Shown here: piece by piece, positions 53,716 through 62,723 of the stretch | Position numbering within the stretch: the stretch's first letter is position 1 | Layout: each line of letters starts with the position of its first letter | Origin: an uncultured Lachnospiraceae bacterium | GTDB taxonomy: Bacteria > Bacillota > Clostridia > Lachnospirales > Lachnospiraceae | Direction: 5' to 3' | NCBI GenBank assembly: GCA_902788555.1 | Contig: CADAKQ010000015.1 | Location: 1-64,000, forward strand | Length of the DNA: 64,000 nucleotides | Position numbers and translations under genes: made by a program | Notes under the pieces: generated by a model | Databases searched by the model: none | Told to the model about the DNA's origin: nothing | The model's input: the letters and a program-made list of their open reading frames with translations, nothing else

Positions 53716-56004
53716 TTACTTATCAGCAGCATCTACGCTTGTAACAGCGTGAGTATGCTCATCCGGCTTATAGCCCTTGCGGAAAAGTAAGTAGATAAGG
53801 CAGATGACAAGTGCAAACGCTACAACAGTACCGAATCCGAATACACCATTTGCGATAAGGTTTCCGATCTGGTAGGTAATGAGTGCAAGTACATATGCCC
53901 ACAAGCACATATAACCGATTGCTGCCCAGGTCCATTTTGCATTGTTCATCTCTCTCTTTATAGCACCCATCGCTGCAAAGCATGGTGCGCAGAGAAGGTT
54001 AAATATCATGAATGCGAAGGCTGAAAGCTTGGTGTAATCAGCTGCTACTCTATCCCAAATCTGATCACCGTTTTCTTCGAGCTCTTCCTCGCCGTCCTGG
54101 TCATCATAGTTGTAAAGTACACCAAATGTACCGACAACCTCTTCCTTTGCAACAAGACCTGTTACAGTTGCTACCGTAGGCTTCCACTGACCAAATCCAA
54201 GCGGCTTAAATATAATTGATGCACCGTTACCAACGCTTGCAAGAAGGGATGCATCCATAGGTGCTACATCCTCAACAGGTATATCCATCTTGTCTGCTAT
54301 ATTCTCTATCTCTGCTTCTGTTGCAATGCTCTCATCCTCAAATAAGTCATCAACCATACCGAACTTGCCGTTTACAGTTCCGAAACTTGAGAAGAACCAT
54401 ATAATAATTGATGATAATACGATAACAGATGAAGCTCTCTTTATGAAAGACCAACCTCTTTCCCAAGTTGCTCTAAGCACATTTCCGACTGACGGTACAT
54501 GGTATGCAGGAAGCTCCATAACGAATGGTGCAGGCTCACCTGCAAATGCCTTGAACTTCTTTAAAATAATACCTGATAAAATGATTGAACCTATACCTAT
54601 AAAGTATGATGACGCTGCGATGGCAGATGAACCACCAAAGAGTGCACCGGCGATAAGTCCGATGATAGGAAGCTTAGCACCACAAGGTATAAATGTTGTA
54701 GTCATGATTGTCATCTTACGGTCACGGTCATTTTCGATTGTACGAGAAGCCATGATACCGGGAACGCCACATCCTGTAGCTACAAGTACAGGTATGAAGC
54801 TCTTTCCTGAAAGTCCGAACTGACGGAAGATACGGTCCATAACGAATGCTACACGGGCCATATATCCTATATCCTCAAGTATTGATAAGAAGAGGAACAA
54901 TACTAACATCTGCGGCACGAAGCCGATTACGGCACCGAAGCCTGCTACTATACCGTCTTGTATAAGACCATAGAGCCATGTTCCTTCATTTACATTTATA
55001 GCTGTAAGTATTTTATCAAATAAATTTGGTACCCACTCACCAAATATTACGTCGTTTGTGAAGTCTGTTGCCGCAGTACCGATTGATACTGTCCAACCGC
55101 CCATAGCAATCGCATACACAAGGAACATAATTGCAGCAAATATAGGAAGACCCAATATACGGTTTGTAACGATTTTATCAATCTTATCTGAGGTTGTCAT
55201 CTTGTCAGAACCTTTTTTCTTCTTAACGGTTCCGGAAATGATACCTCCGATGTAGTTGTATCTTTCATTAGTTATGATACTCTCTGCATCGTCATCTAAT
55301 TCTTTTTCAACTGTAGAAATTGTATCTTCTATATTTTTCTTCTGTTCACTTGAAAGCTTAATCGCCTCAAGAATCTTCTCATCACGCTCAAATACCTTGA
55401 TTGCATACCAGCGGATAAGCTTTGCATCCACACTGCCATCAATCTGACCTTCAATTGTGCTTATAGCAGCCTCAATCTTCTCGTCAAACTTAGCAGGTAC
55501 TTCTACTGCCTTACCTGCATTTGCCGCTGCAATAGCTTTATTAATAGCATCCTCACAGCCATCACCCTTAAGCGCACTTATCTCGACAACCTCGCAACCA
55601 AGCTCCTTACTTAGCTTTGCAGTATTGATGTTGTCGCCATTTTTCTTTACAAGGTCCATCATATTGATGGCCATAACTACAGGTATACCAAGCTCTATGA
55701 GCTGTGTTGAAAGATATAAGTTACGTTCGATATTTGTACCATCTACGATATTTAATATGGCATCCGGCTTTTCATTTACAAGATATGTACGTGAAACAAC
55801 CTCCTCTAGTGTATATGGTGATAATGAGTAAATACCAGGCAAATCCTGAAGTATTACATCCTTATGACCTTTTATCTTACCTTCCTTTTTCTCGACCGTA
55901 ACACCCGGCCAGTTACCGACATACTGATTTGCACCGGTAAGAGCATTAAAAAGTGTTGTCTTACCACAGTTAGGATTGCCGGCAAGCGCAATCTTAATAG
56001 ACAT
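53716..56004 (-). CDS. feoB: FeoB ferrous-iron transporter
   Basis: 762 residues, a normal FeoB length. The N-terminal GTPase domain has G1 ALAGNPNCGKTTLFNALTG, G3 DLPGIYSLSPY and G4 NMMD, followed by the NFeoB helical region. The C-terminal membrane domain has two Gate motifs: LPIFAAIMFLVYAIAMGG, and CGVPGIMASRTIENDRDRK with FIPCGAKLPI. An acidic insertion (DDQDGEEELEENGDQ) sits in a loop of the last third. It imports Fe(II) across the membrane. Genes feoA-feoA-feoB form one operon, with feoA 89 bp upstream. Confidence 0.97.
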   Translation of the reverse strand: MSIKIALAGNPNCGKTTLFNALTGANQYVGNWPGVTVEKKEGKIKGHKDVILQDLPGIYSLSPYTLEEVVSRTYLVNEKPDAILNIVDGTNIERNLYLSTQLIELGIPVVMAINMMDLVKKNGDNINTAKLSKELGCEVVEISALKGDGCEDAINKAIAAANAGKAVEVPAKFDEKIEAAISTIEGQIDGSVDAKLIRWYAIKVFERDEKILEAIKLSSEQKKNIEDTISTVEKELDDDAESIITNERYNYIGGIISGTVKKKKGSDKMTTSDKIDKIVTNRILGLPIFAAIMFLVYAIAMGGWTVSIGTAATDFTNDVIFGEWVPNLFDKILTAINVNEGTWLYGLIQDGIVAGFGAVIGFVPQMLVLFLFLSILEDIGYMARVAFVMDRIFRQFGLSGKSFIPVLVATGCGVPGIMASRTIENDRDRKMTIMTTTFIPCGAKLPIIGLIAGALFGGSSAIAASSYFIGIGSIILSGIILKKFKAFAGEPAPFVMELPAYHVPSVGNVLRATWERGWSFIKRASSVIVLSSIIIWFFSSFGTVNGKFGMVDDLFEDESIATEAEIENIADKMDIPVEDVAPMDASLLASVGNGASIIFKPLGFGQWKPTVATVTGLVAKEEVVGTFGVLYNYDDQDGEEELEENGDQIWDRVAADYTKLSAFAFMIFNLLCAPCFAAMGAIKREMNNAKWTWAAIGYMCLWAYVLALITYQIGNLIANGVFGFGTVVAFALVICLIYLLFRKGYKPDEHTHAVTSVDAADK

Positions 56005-56093
56005 TTATATTTCCTCCCAGTTTAACATTTTATAAATCTGCAACGAATGAAATACTTGTACATTTGGGGCACAATTATGTATTATCAGATTCG

Positions 56094-56312
56094 TTACTCA
56101 ACAACAACCATCTCGGCATCTGCCTTACGTATGGAAAGCTCATATCCTCGAACCGTAAGCTCCATCGGGTCACCAAGCGGTGCAACCTTACGTACATAGA
56201 TTTCAACTCCCTTGGTAATGCCCATATCCATGATACGGCGTCTGACAGGTCCTTCTCCGGTAAGCTTTACAACCTTAACAGTGTTGCCAACCTTCACATC
56301 TTTGAGTACCAT
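56094..56312 (-). CDS. feoA: FeoA-domain protein (proximal to feoB)
   Basis: 72 residues from the ATG at 56310-56312, with GGAGG 8 nt upstream. An upstream ATG at 56327 overlaps the ribosome site, and longer frames would run into the 79-bp repeat. SH3-like FeoA fold: VKVGNTVKVVKLTGEGPVRR, IMDMGITKGVEIYVRKVAPL and GDPMELTVRGYELSIRK are the conserved blocks. FeoA works with FeoB, probably at its cytoplasmic domain. Confidence 0.93.
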   Translation of the reverse strand: MVLKDVKVGNTVKVVKLTGEGPVRRRIMDMGITKGVEIYVRKVAPLGDPMELTVRGYELSIRKADAEMVVVE

Positions 56313-56335
56313 TTCTTTATCCTCCATATTAAAAA

Positions 56336-56490
56336 TTAAACCATCTCGCCTATCGGCTCGATGGAGTTGCTCGCAAAATGCCGGCTCATGCAAGCATAGC
56401 CGTCGCTTTGCTCTTTAAACCATCTCGCCTATCGGCTCGATGGAGTTGCTCGCAAAATGCCGGCTCATGCAAGCATAGCCGTCGCTTTGC
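56336..56490. repeat. 79-bp tandem duplication between the two feoA genes
   Basis: Two copies starting at 56336 and 56415 (TTAAACCATCTCGCCTATCG...) are identical over about 75 bp. The unit is clearly richer in G and C than its surroundings and contains hairpins (CCATCtcGCC / GGCTCGATGG; ATGCAAGCAT). It looks like a REP-type element duplicated in tandem, and it occurs only here in the window. Confidence 0.85.
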
Positions 56491-56493
56491 TCG

Positions 56494-56706
56494 TTATACC
56501 ATAATTTTATTTGCTAACTCTTTACTGAGTGCAATTCTTGTTCCTTTGATTTTGACGATAACATTCTCGCCTGACTTGGTTATTATCTGAATCTTGCTTC
56601 CAACATTAAAGCCCAAATCAGCAAGATGCTGCCTTACCTCCGGCTTTCCGCCAAGCTTAAGTATTTCCTTTTCCTCTTCTTCGACTGCAAATGTAAGTGG
56701 CATCAT
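56494..56706 (-). CDS. feoA: FeoA-domain protein (first gene of the feo operon)
   Basis: 70 residues. PLTFAVEEEEKEILKLGG, VRQHLADLGFNVGSKIQII and NVIVKIKGTRIALSKELANK give the FeoA SH3-like core. It is preceded by GGAGGG and lies behind the promoter and two operators at 56743-56886. Two FeoA proteins with one FeoB is common in Clostridia. The first copy may act in a regulatory or complex-forming role. Confidence 0.93.
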   Translation of the reverse strand: MMPLTFAVEEEEKEILKLGGKPEVRQHLADLGFNVGSKIQIITKSGENVIVKIKGTRIALSKELANKIMV

Positions 56707-56742
56707 TATCCCTCCATCTGTAATAAAACCATTTATAACCGG

Positions 56743-56760
56743 TTAGTTTGTCATTACTAA
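56743..56760. promoter_or_regulatory. Operator 2 of the feo promoter region
   Basis: TTAGT-N8-ACTAA inverted repeat, extended to GGTTAG ... CTAACC (56741-56762). Same arms and spacing as 56825-56842. Resembles a DtxR/IdeR-type iron box. Confidence 0.6.
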
Positions 56761-56824
56761 CCATATACTTAAAAAAATAAGAATTTAAATAAATTCTCTG
56801 TGTTTAATCTTATGCTTTTCCTCA

Positions 56825-56842
56825 TTAGTTTATAATAACTAA
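56825..56842. promoter_or_regulatory. Operator 1 of the feo promoter region
   Basis: TTAGT-N8-ACTAA palindrome (TTAGTTTATAATAACTAA), just downstream of the expected transcription start, a position suited for repression. Identical half-sites to operator 2, 82 bp away. Confidence 0.65.
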
Positions 56843-56857
56843 CTTTCTTCGTCTCGT

Positions 56858-56886
56858 ATTATATGCCACAGCATCTCAAAAGTCAA
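56858..56886 (-). promoter_or_regulatory. Promoter of the feoA-feoA-feoB operon
   Basis: Minus-strand TTGACT (56881-56886), 17-bp spacer, TATAAT (56858-56863). The leader would be about 145 nt, containing both operators. Confidence 0.78.
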
Positions 56887-56942
56887 CATATTTTTACAAA
56901 AAAATGTGACAAGTTGACTGCCCCTGACACATCCATAAAAAA

Positions 56943-57281
56943 TGCAGACTAAATCTACTCTTTATCCCATTTAGTCTGCACCGCTTCTAAAAATATGCAG
57001 ACTAAATCTTTATGTTCCCCATTTTAGTCTGCACCGCTTCTAAAAATATGCAGACTAAATCTTCATGTTCCCCATTTTAGTCTGCACCGCTTCTAAAAAT
57101 ATGCAGACTAATTTTAGTCTGCACCGCTTCTAAAAATATGCAGACTAAATCTTCATGTTCCCCATTTTAGTCTGCACCGCTTCTAAAAATATGCAGACTA
57201 AATCTACTCTTTACCCCATTTAGTCTGTTCTGCTCCCAAAAATTTACGGACTAAATCTGAATTTTACTCAATTTAGTCCGT
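56943..57281. repeat. Tandem array of seven hairpin units (53-bp period)
   Basis: Units begin at 56943, 56996, 57049, 57102, 57139, 57192 and 57246. Each has TGCAGACTAAAT ... ATTTAGTCTGCA arms around a short pyrimidine-rich loop and the spacer CCGCTTCTAAAAATA. Unit 4 has lost 16 bp of its loop; unit 7 has diverged to ACGGACTAAAT / ATTTAGTCCGT with both arms changed together. On the minus strand each hairpin is followed by ATATTTTTAG. It fills the gap between the ABC transporter and the feo promoter. No gene is seen here. Confidence 0.9.
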
Positions 57282-57354
57282 ATAACTTCTCTGATTGGCC
57301 TTGGAACGTAAGACTTGTCAAACTTACACCATGGGAACAGGCACTATGTCACAC

Positions 57355-57452
57355 CACTGCATATTACTCACTACTTATTACTCACTTCATATTACTCACT
57401 GCATATTACTCACTGCATATTACCCACTGCATATTACTCACTACTTATCATT
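57355..57452. repeat. Seven 14-bp tandem repeats (CACTGCATATTACT)
   Basis: Units start every 14 bp at 57355, 57369, 57383, 57397, 57411, 57425 and 57439 with one to three changes each. The last unit covers the final codon and stop of the ABC transporter gene. It is probably a simple slippage repeat; the short plus-strand frame through it is not a convincing gene. 57282-57354 holds nothing recognisable. Confidence 0.85.
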
Positions 57453-60342
57453 CGGTACGTAATGCGACTACAGGATCCTTCTTGGAGGCTACCCTCGATG
57501 GAATGAGTCCCGCTATCATGGTTAGCACTACGCTTATGATTACAAGGATTACGCCGCCTAAAGCCGGAAGCTTGGCTATATTCTTTAATCCGGCAGCATG
57601 CTCAATAATCTTGTTGATAGGTATATTGAGTAATATGGTAACAAGTATTCCGATTACACCGGCGATAAAGCCGACGATAATAGTTTCTGCATTGAATACT
57701 CTCGATATATCCTTCTTGGATGCACCGATACTTCTAAGCACACCGATTTCCTTGGTTCTTTCGAGAACGGAAATATATGTAATGATTCCAATCATTATTG
57801 AGGATACCACAAGTGATATAGCTACGAAGGCTATAAGCACGTAAGAAATTGCATTTATTATAGTACTTACCGATGACATCATGGTTCCCACCATATCCTC
57901 GTACTGAATCTCCTTATCCTCTTCACCATTGTCCTTTACACTTTTATTGTAGTCTTCTATTATATCTATTATCTTTTCCTTGGAATCAAAATCTTTAGGA
58001 TAAATTCTTATTACCTTAGGGTCATTCTCATAAGCAATTCCTATGGTTTCAAGGTTGTCCTCATAGGTTGCATCCTCAGCGGTTCTAAGCTCCGAAAGTG
58101 ACATTCCCTGAGACATTCCCTGAGCCTCGGCTGAGACCTCCTCCATAGCTGCTAAAAATGCATTCATTTCATCCTCTGAAAGTGATGCCATATAGTCTGT
58201 CTGTTTATCTTCAGGAAGAACAGCCAAAAACATCATTGCTTCTGTCGGCTCCAAAGTATGCATATAAGAAAAGAGCTGTTCATCAGGAACATCGGCTATA
58301 TCCGATACACCAAACTGTGTCGCTATCTGCTTGGCAAATTCCTCCATCTGCTTTCCGGTCTCATCCTCCTGCTCGGTTGTGATGTCAGCGCCAAATTCAT
58401 AGCCGGTAAATACATTTATATCAGGATTACCAAGCTGTTCTTTTCCTATGTCACTTTCCTTAGCCATATTCATAAGAGTTTCAACAAGAGCATGCTTATA
58501 TCCGATGGTAGTGGTTATGGAATGTACCGTTGCCTCATCATTCGGACGAACGATACCTACCACCTTAACCTCGATACCGTTGTCAATCTTATCCTTCATA
58601 AAATTATAGTCATCGCTCATATCAATATAGCAACCCTTATCCTTATCATAGATAAAATAATCCGATGTCGGAATAACCTTGTATGTAAGGCTTAAAAGCT
58701 CATCATAGGTATATGAGGTATTGTCAAATGTAAGTGCCTCACCCTTAAGAGATGCTGCAACCATATCCTGAAGTTCCTTCACATCTCTTATTCCGAGAGT
58801 ATAAAGCTCATAATCCGTTATCTCGTTATATTCTGTGACAACAAGCACTATCTCGTCATAGCTTTCCGGCCAGCGTCCGGCAACCACATCATACTGTTCA
58901 TCCAAAAGCTCCTGGTTTTCAATTATTTCAGACCAGACACTCGTCATATCCATCGAGCTTCCGATACTGTACTGTGACACCTCAGCCATGGAACCCATAC
59001 CGATTTTTTCCATTACGGTACCCGGATTTACCTGATAAATGTCATCATCCGTATCCGGTAAAAATGCATTTACCGTGATTCCGTACATATACATTATATC
59101 TGAGGAATAATTCTTTATGTCACTGCCGTCACCATTTTCGATATAATCTTTAAAGGAAATCATATCGTTTATCTTGACCTCGCTCATAAGGGTATTTACA
59201 TAATCGCCCACGAAGTTATTGGAATAAACCTTATCCATATCATGCTCTTCAGAGCTTTTCATATCATTTCCGAGAAGCAGCGAAAACATAGCAGAACGGT
59301 CAACCGATTCATCGGTTATCTCAAGCGGATATGTTGAAAGAGTATCCTGCTCGACACTGCTTATATATTTCCTGAAACCACTCGATAAGGACAGAATAAG
59401 TGCAATACCGATTATACCGATACTGCCGGCAAAGGCGGTAAGGATGGTTCTTCCTTTTTTTGTTAGCAGGTTGTTAAAGCTAAGGCTTAATGCAGTAAAA
59501 TAAGACATTCTGTTTTTCTTATAGTTCTTAATTTTGCTTGTGCTTTCCTTTTTATCAGACTTTTCGCCAGACTTCTCATCAGTCTTTTCGCCAGACTTTT
59601 TATCCGCTTTCTTTACGGCTTTTTTATCAGCTTCCCTATAGGTTTCCTTATCGGCTTCCTCATCCGTATAAGGATTTGAGTCATCAGTCACTTCCCCGTC
59701 AAGAAGCTTGATAATTCTTGTGGAATATTTTTCTGCCAAATCCGGATTGTGCGTAACCATGATTACAAGTCTGTCGTCTGCTATCTCTTTAAGCAAATCC
59801 ATAATCTGCACACTGGTTTCCGTATCAAGCGCACCTGTCGGTTCATCCGCAAGAAGTATCTCCGGATCATTTATAAGTGCACGAGCTATGGCAACTCTCT
59901 GCATCTGTCCGCCGGAAAGCTGGTTTGGCTTTTTGTGAATCTGCTTTCCAAGTCCTACCTTTTCAAGAACCTCCTTTGCACGTCTTCTTCTCTCTGACTT
60001 GGAAACACCCGATAGAGTAAGTGCCAGTTCAACATTTGAGAGAACATTCTGATGCATAATAAGGTTGTAGCTTTGAAATACAAAACCTATGGAATGATTT
60101 CTGTAAGCATCCCAATCCTTGTCTTTGTATTTTTTAGTAGACCTTCCCTTGATAATAAGGTCTCCGTCCGTGTACTGGTCAAGTCCGCCCACTATATTAA
60201 GCAGCGTGGTCTTACCACAGCCCGACTGTCCAAGCACGGATACAAATTCATTGGCTCTGAAATTGATGCTTACACCCTTTAAGGCATGCACGGTTTCCTC
60301 GCCGGCTATGTAATCCTTTACGATATTTTTTAATCTTAGCAT
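57448..60342 (-). CDS. MacB/LolD-type ABC transporter, ATPase fused to FtsX permease
   Basis: 964 residues. The ATPase domain (1-225) has Walker A GQSGCGKT (38-45), signature LSGGQMQR, Walker [13 protein letters not shown] and the usual [10 protein letters not shown] lysine/glutamate-rich repetitive linker ([17 protein letters not shown]-type, about 228-272) follows. Then come one helix, a long extracytoplasmic domain (about 320-810) and three FtsX-type helices ([20 protein letters not shown], then [18 protein letters not shown]) as in MacB/YknZ-like exporters. Substrates of such pumps include peptides and antibiotics. GGAGG precedes the ATG. No regulator is adjacent. Confidence 0.9.
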   Translation of the reverse strand: MLRLKNIVKDYIAGEETVHALKGVSINFRANEFVSVLGQSGCGKTTLLNIVGGLDQYTDGDLIIKGRSTKKYKDKDWDAYRNHSIGFVFQSYNLIMHQNVLSNVELALTLSGVSKSERRRRAKEVLEKVGLGKQIHKKPNQLSGGQMQRVAIARALINDPEILLADEPTGALDTETSVQIMDLLKEIADDRLVIMVTHNPDLAEKYSTRIIKLLDGEVTDDSNPYTDEEADKETYREADKKAVKKADKKSGEKTDEKSGEKSDKKESTSKIKNYKKNRMSYFTALSLSFNNLLTKKGRTILTAFAGSIGIIGIALILSLSSGFRKYISSVEQDTLSTYPLEITDESVDRSAMFSLLLGNDMKSSEEHDMDKVYSNNFVGDYVNTLMSEVKINDMISFKDYIENGDGSDIKNYSSDIMYMYGITVNAFLPDTDDDIYQVNPGTVMEKIGMGSMAEVSQYSIGSSMDMTSVWSEIIENQELLDEQYDVVAGRWPESYDEIVLVVTEYNEITDYELYTLGIRDVKELQDMVAASLKGEALTFDNTSYTYDELLSLTYKVIPTSDYFIYDKDKGCYIDMSDDYNFMKDKIDNGIEVKVVGIVRPNDEATVHSITTTIGYKHALVETLMNMAKESDIGKEQLGNPDINVFTGYEFGADITTEQEDETGKQMEEFAKQIATQFGVSDIADVPDEQLFSYMHTLEPTEAMMFLAVLPEDKQTDYMASLSEDEMNAFLAAMEEVSAEAQGMSQGMSLSELRTAEDATYEDNLETIGIAYENDPKVIRIYPKDFDSKEKIIDIIEDYNKSVKDNGEEDKEIQYEDMVGTMMSSVSTIINAISYVLIAFVAISLVVSSIMIGIITYISVLERTKEIGVLRSIGASKKDISRVFNAETIIVGFIAGVIGILVTILLNIPINKIIEHAAGLKNIAKLPALGGVILVIISVVLTMIAGLIPSRVASKKDPVVALRTE

Positions 60343-60380
60343 ATCTGCCTCCTGCTAAACTTCAAATTCTTTCCCATTTT

Positions 60381-60407
60381 TGTGACAGGGACGTGAGCCT
60401 TGTCACA
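60381..60407. repeat. Small dispersed hairpin in the ABC transporter leader
   Basis: TGTGACAGGG-ACGTGAG-CCTTGTCACA. The right half CGTGAGCC(T/C)TGTCACA recurs at 50805-50820, and a degenerate form lies at 56905-56931. Confidence 0.55.
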
Positions 60408-60419
60408 TTACATTTTGCA

Positions 60420-60448
60420 ATGTTACCACAATAACAGTTGTAAGTAAA
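60420..60448 (-). promoter_or_regulatory. Possible promoter of the ABC transporter
   Basis: Minus-strand TTTACT (60443-60448), 17-bp spacer, TAACAT (60420-60425); only moderate matches. The dispersed hairpin lies between it and the gene. Confidence 0.35.
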
Positions 60449-60528
60449 GAAATGATTGTAGTGTTTTACTTAAAAGATGATAAGATAGGTGGAAAAAAGC
60501 TAAAATAAGCATTTAATCATAAAAATAA

Positions 60529-60555
60529 AAGGGGCTGTCAGCAGAACAGCCCCTT
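60529..60555 (-). terminator. Terminator of the truncated module-B gene
   Basis: Perfect 10-bp arms AAGGGGCTGT / ACAGCCCCTT with a 7-nt loop, then TTTATTTTTATG on the minus strand, 26 bp after the stop. Confidence 0.88.
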
Positions 60556-60580
60556 GTTATTAATTACGTCTCGTTTTAAA

Positions 60581-61615
60581 TTAGTATAATGCTACACCAT
60601 TACCTTGAAGATAACATACTCTTCCAAGCCAGTCTGTATCCCAATGATTAGTTTCAAGTGTACCATCACTATTTGCATATCCGAAACCGCCCGCAATACC
60701 GACTGCATCTGTTCCGTCTGCCCATTTAACTGTATCCGAGAATTGAAACCACTTATTCATTTCCAATACTCCATATGGATTTGCATAATAAAGATAATTT
60801 CCTGTCTTGTCATATGTAAGAACATCAACATACATATAACCAAACACATCAAAGAAACAGTAGTCATCTACTGCGTCACCGGCTATTGTCTTCTTTACAT
60901 TTGCAAAATCGCTGAAAACTTCGTGTCCATATTCATCGAAATATATAACATGTTCACCATCCGGATGATAGGTAAGCCTGTCCTGCATAGCTGAACCGTC
61001 TGCCTGAAAATAATATGTATAGATTCCATCGCATTTAAAATCATTTATTATTTGATTGCCGCTTGAATCAACGCAATATGTATTTCCGTTCTCAGTCCAG
61101 AAATAGCAGCCCTGATATGAAGCATATGAAGAAACAACCTGTATGTCACAGCTTGCTGTATAATTCCCGTCATCTGTAGTAAATGTTATAGTTTCTTTTC
61201 CGGCACTTAAACCTTTGATGTGTCCGTCTTCAGACACCTCTATAATTCTATCATTGTAATAACCATATTCATCTGCATTTTCTTCTGATTGAAGGCTATA
61301 ATAAATTTGTTGATTATATGCATCATCCGGCTGTACCTTAACGTTTAAATCTACACTATTTCCAACAGGTATAATTACTTTTTTCTTATCTATGGATATT
61401 CCTGTTACTTTTTTGCCAACAGTAACTGTACATTTTTCTTTAAGGCTTCCATCTGCTGTCTTCACTATAATATCTGTCTGCCCTTCACTTACAGCCGTTA
61501 CAAGACCATTTTCATCTACTGTTGCAACAGAAGGATACTCTGATTCCCACTTTATTGCCGTCTCATATGCATCAGTGGAATATACTGTAGCCGAAAGCTT
61601 TGCAGTAGTGCCCAC
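60581..61615 (-). pseudogene. 5'-truncated Big2 + module-B surface protein
   Basis: 344 residues from a GTG (61613-61615) without a ribosome site or signal peptide. The frame extends upstream only as NKLSIDK before a TGA, and that extension completes the start of a Big2 domain (…SIDKVGTTAKLSATVYS), so the real N-terminus has been lost. Two Big2 domains (about 1-70 and 70-165; VATVDENGLVTAVSEGQTDI) are followed by module B (about 175-344; YTYYFQADGSAMQDRLTYHP, YYANPYGVLEMNKW), ending QGNGVALY. Without export signals it is unlikely to reach the surface. A terminator hairpin of the toxin gene lies 34 bp upstream, which suggests a deletion or recombination joint near 61620-61650. Compare 62982-64000. 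Confidence 0.75.
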
Positions 61616-61648
61616 TTTATCTATTGATAGTTTATTTCAAAGAAGAAG

Positions 61649-61689
61649 AAAAGACTTTACAAATCATTTGTTGATATGTAAAGTCTTTT
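61649..61689 (-). terminator. Terminator after the zeta-type toxin gene
   Basis: Perfect 13-bp arms AAAAGACTTTACA / TGTAAAGTCTTTT with a 15-nt loop, then CTTCTTCTTTG. It lies between the toxin gene (stop 61780) and the truncated surface protein. Confidence 0.75.
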
Positions 61690-61779
61690 CTAATTATTTA
61701 TATCTTAGTTCCAAACAGATAGCAGAATACCATCACTTATGTATTGAAGAAGTGACATAGCAAAGCTCAGTATAAATTT

Positions 61780-62358
61780 TTATATATCATATTTCTCTAT
61801 CCCTGTCAGTTTCGCTATAGCTTCTTTATCCCAATAATCATTTTCCCATCTATAATAAACATCCTTACGCTTCTTAAATATCCTGAATGGTGTAGAGGTA
61901 TTATCATATATATGCAAGATATCACACACCTCAACCAACTCCGGAATAAGTTCTAAAGCTTTGCTATATCTCTTCTTTATCTTTTCTTCAGGAACACCAT
62001 GTCCACCTGAAGTCTCTCTTATCTTAACTCTAATTACATTTATCTCCGGCTCTGCAGTAAGTACATATATACAACGAACAAAGAACCCATTTTCTTTTGC
62101 CTTTTTTAATAATTTTAAATTACGATCCGTTGATAATACAGTTTCAAATGTAAAATCATTTTTATTTGCAACTGCTTTTTCTCGAAGTTCCTCTGCCTTT
62201 ATTGCTGCTTCTATATCAGAGCATAAACTTGCCTTTTTAATGTCATCTGCATTTATATATACACCAACCGTTCTTGACATTCTTGTTATTGTCGATTTTC
62301 CGCTTCCATTAGGTCCGGCAAATACAATAACCTCCGGTTGCATTTCCTTATTTTGCAT
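61780..62358 (-). CDS. Zeta-toxin-like P-loop kinase
   Basis: 192 residues from the ATG at 62356-62358 (AAGGAG just upstream); longer frames overlap the partner gene. Walker A VIVFAGPNGSGKSTITRM, then YINADDIKK and FTFETVLSTDRNLKLL, then RVKIRETSGGHGVPEEKIKK: the pattern of zeta-toxin-like kinases, which phosphorylate UDP-GlcNAc and block wall synthesis in the best-studied cases. Its start overlaps the small partner gene by 11 bp, a toxin-antitoxin arrangement. Activity on UDP-GlcNAc is not proven for this branch. Confidence 0.82.
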   Translation of the reverse strand: MQNKEMQPEVIVFAGPNGSGKSTITRMSRTVGVYINADDIKKASLCSDIEAAIKAEELREKAVANKNDFTFETVLSTDRNLKLLKKAKENGFFVRCIYVLTAEPEINVIRVKIRETSGGHGVPEEKIKKRYSKALELIPELVEVCDILHIYDNTSTPFRIFKKRKDVYYRWENDYWDKEAIAKLTGIEKYDI

Positions 62359-62548
62359 ACTCTCTCCTTCCGTCCGGATATTCAATATATGCCTTTTTGA
62401 GTTCCTTATCATATCCGGCAATCGGCAATCCTTTTATACGTCTTATCTCATTATCTATACGTATTGATTCTTTAAAAAGCTCTGTCAGTTCATCGTCTGA
62501 TATTCCACACATATAATCTAACTCATTCTTTTCCTTTATCGCTGCCAT
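62348..62548 (-). CDS. Small putative antitoxin partner of the zeta-type toxin
   Basis: 66 residues from the ATG at 62546-62548, with AGGGTGA upstream; the frame is open further to 62587 without a start signal. The sequence is charged and helical: DYMCGISDDELTELFKESI, IDNEIRRIKGLPIAGYD, IEYPDGRREYAK. It is not the classical epsilon antitoxin but occupies the same place, overlapping the toxin start by 11 bp. It may bind the toxin's P-loop region. No DNA-binding motif is visible. Confidence 0.65.
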   Translation of the reverse strand: MAAIKEKNELDYMCGISDDELTELFKESIRIDNEIRRIKGLPIAGYDKELKKAYIEYPDGRREYAK

Positions 62549-62585
62549 ATCAATCACCCTTTCTATATTTGGCTTCAAATAAAAC

Positions 62586-62624
62586 AAAAAAGAGAGTGGC
62601 TATACAAATGTATAACTCGCCCTC
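62586..62624 (-). terminator. Hairpin with T-run upstream of the antitoxin gene
   Basis: Imperfect stem GAGGGCGAGTTATACA / TGTATAGCCACTCTC followed by TTTTTTGTTTT on the minus strand. It can end transcription from the tRNA-Ser region and insulate the toxin-antitoxin genes. Confidence 0.65.
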
Positions 62625-62673
62625 CTTATTTTAATATATAACACTAATTTAGTAAATATGAATTTTAACAAAC

Positions 62674-62715
62674 AATTAAAGGGATAATGCCACCATCCAA
62701 CTTTCCCCTTTAATT
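62674..62715 (-). terminator. Terminator of tRNA-Ser
   Basis: Arms AATTAAAGGG / CCCTTTAATT about 9 bp past the tRNA 3' end, then GTTTGTTAAAATT. Confidence 0.6.
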
Positions 62716-62723
62716 TTTTTAAG

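Noticed and set aside
55457-55831. Antisense frame opposite feoB
   Set aside because: It is a mirror of a well-conserved gene; the encoded sequence is low-complexity (Ser/Ala/Ile-rich), with no ribosome site. The same holds for the many other long opposite-strand frames, for example 11282-11761, 29308-29787 and 34414-34827.
56943-57281. Possible CRISPR array
   Set aside because: Repeats are spaced regularly but the intervening loops are nearly the same in every unit, each unit is itself a hairpin, and there are no cas genes nearby.
57315-57506. Short plus-strand frame through the 14-bp repeats
   Set aside because: Its coding pattern comes from the tandem repeat (HITHYLL-type periodicity), it overlaps the ABC transporter end and has no ribosome site.
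61690-61779. Gene remnant between the toxin gene and its terminator (minus-strand MSLLQYISDGILLSVWN)
   Set aside because: Only 17-24 residues before stop codons on both sides, and no recognisable family; likely chance in the 3' untranslated region.
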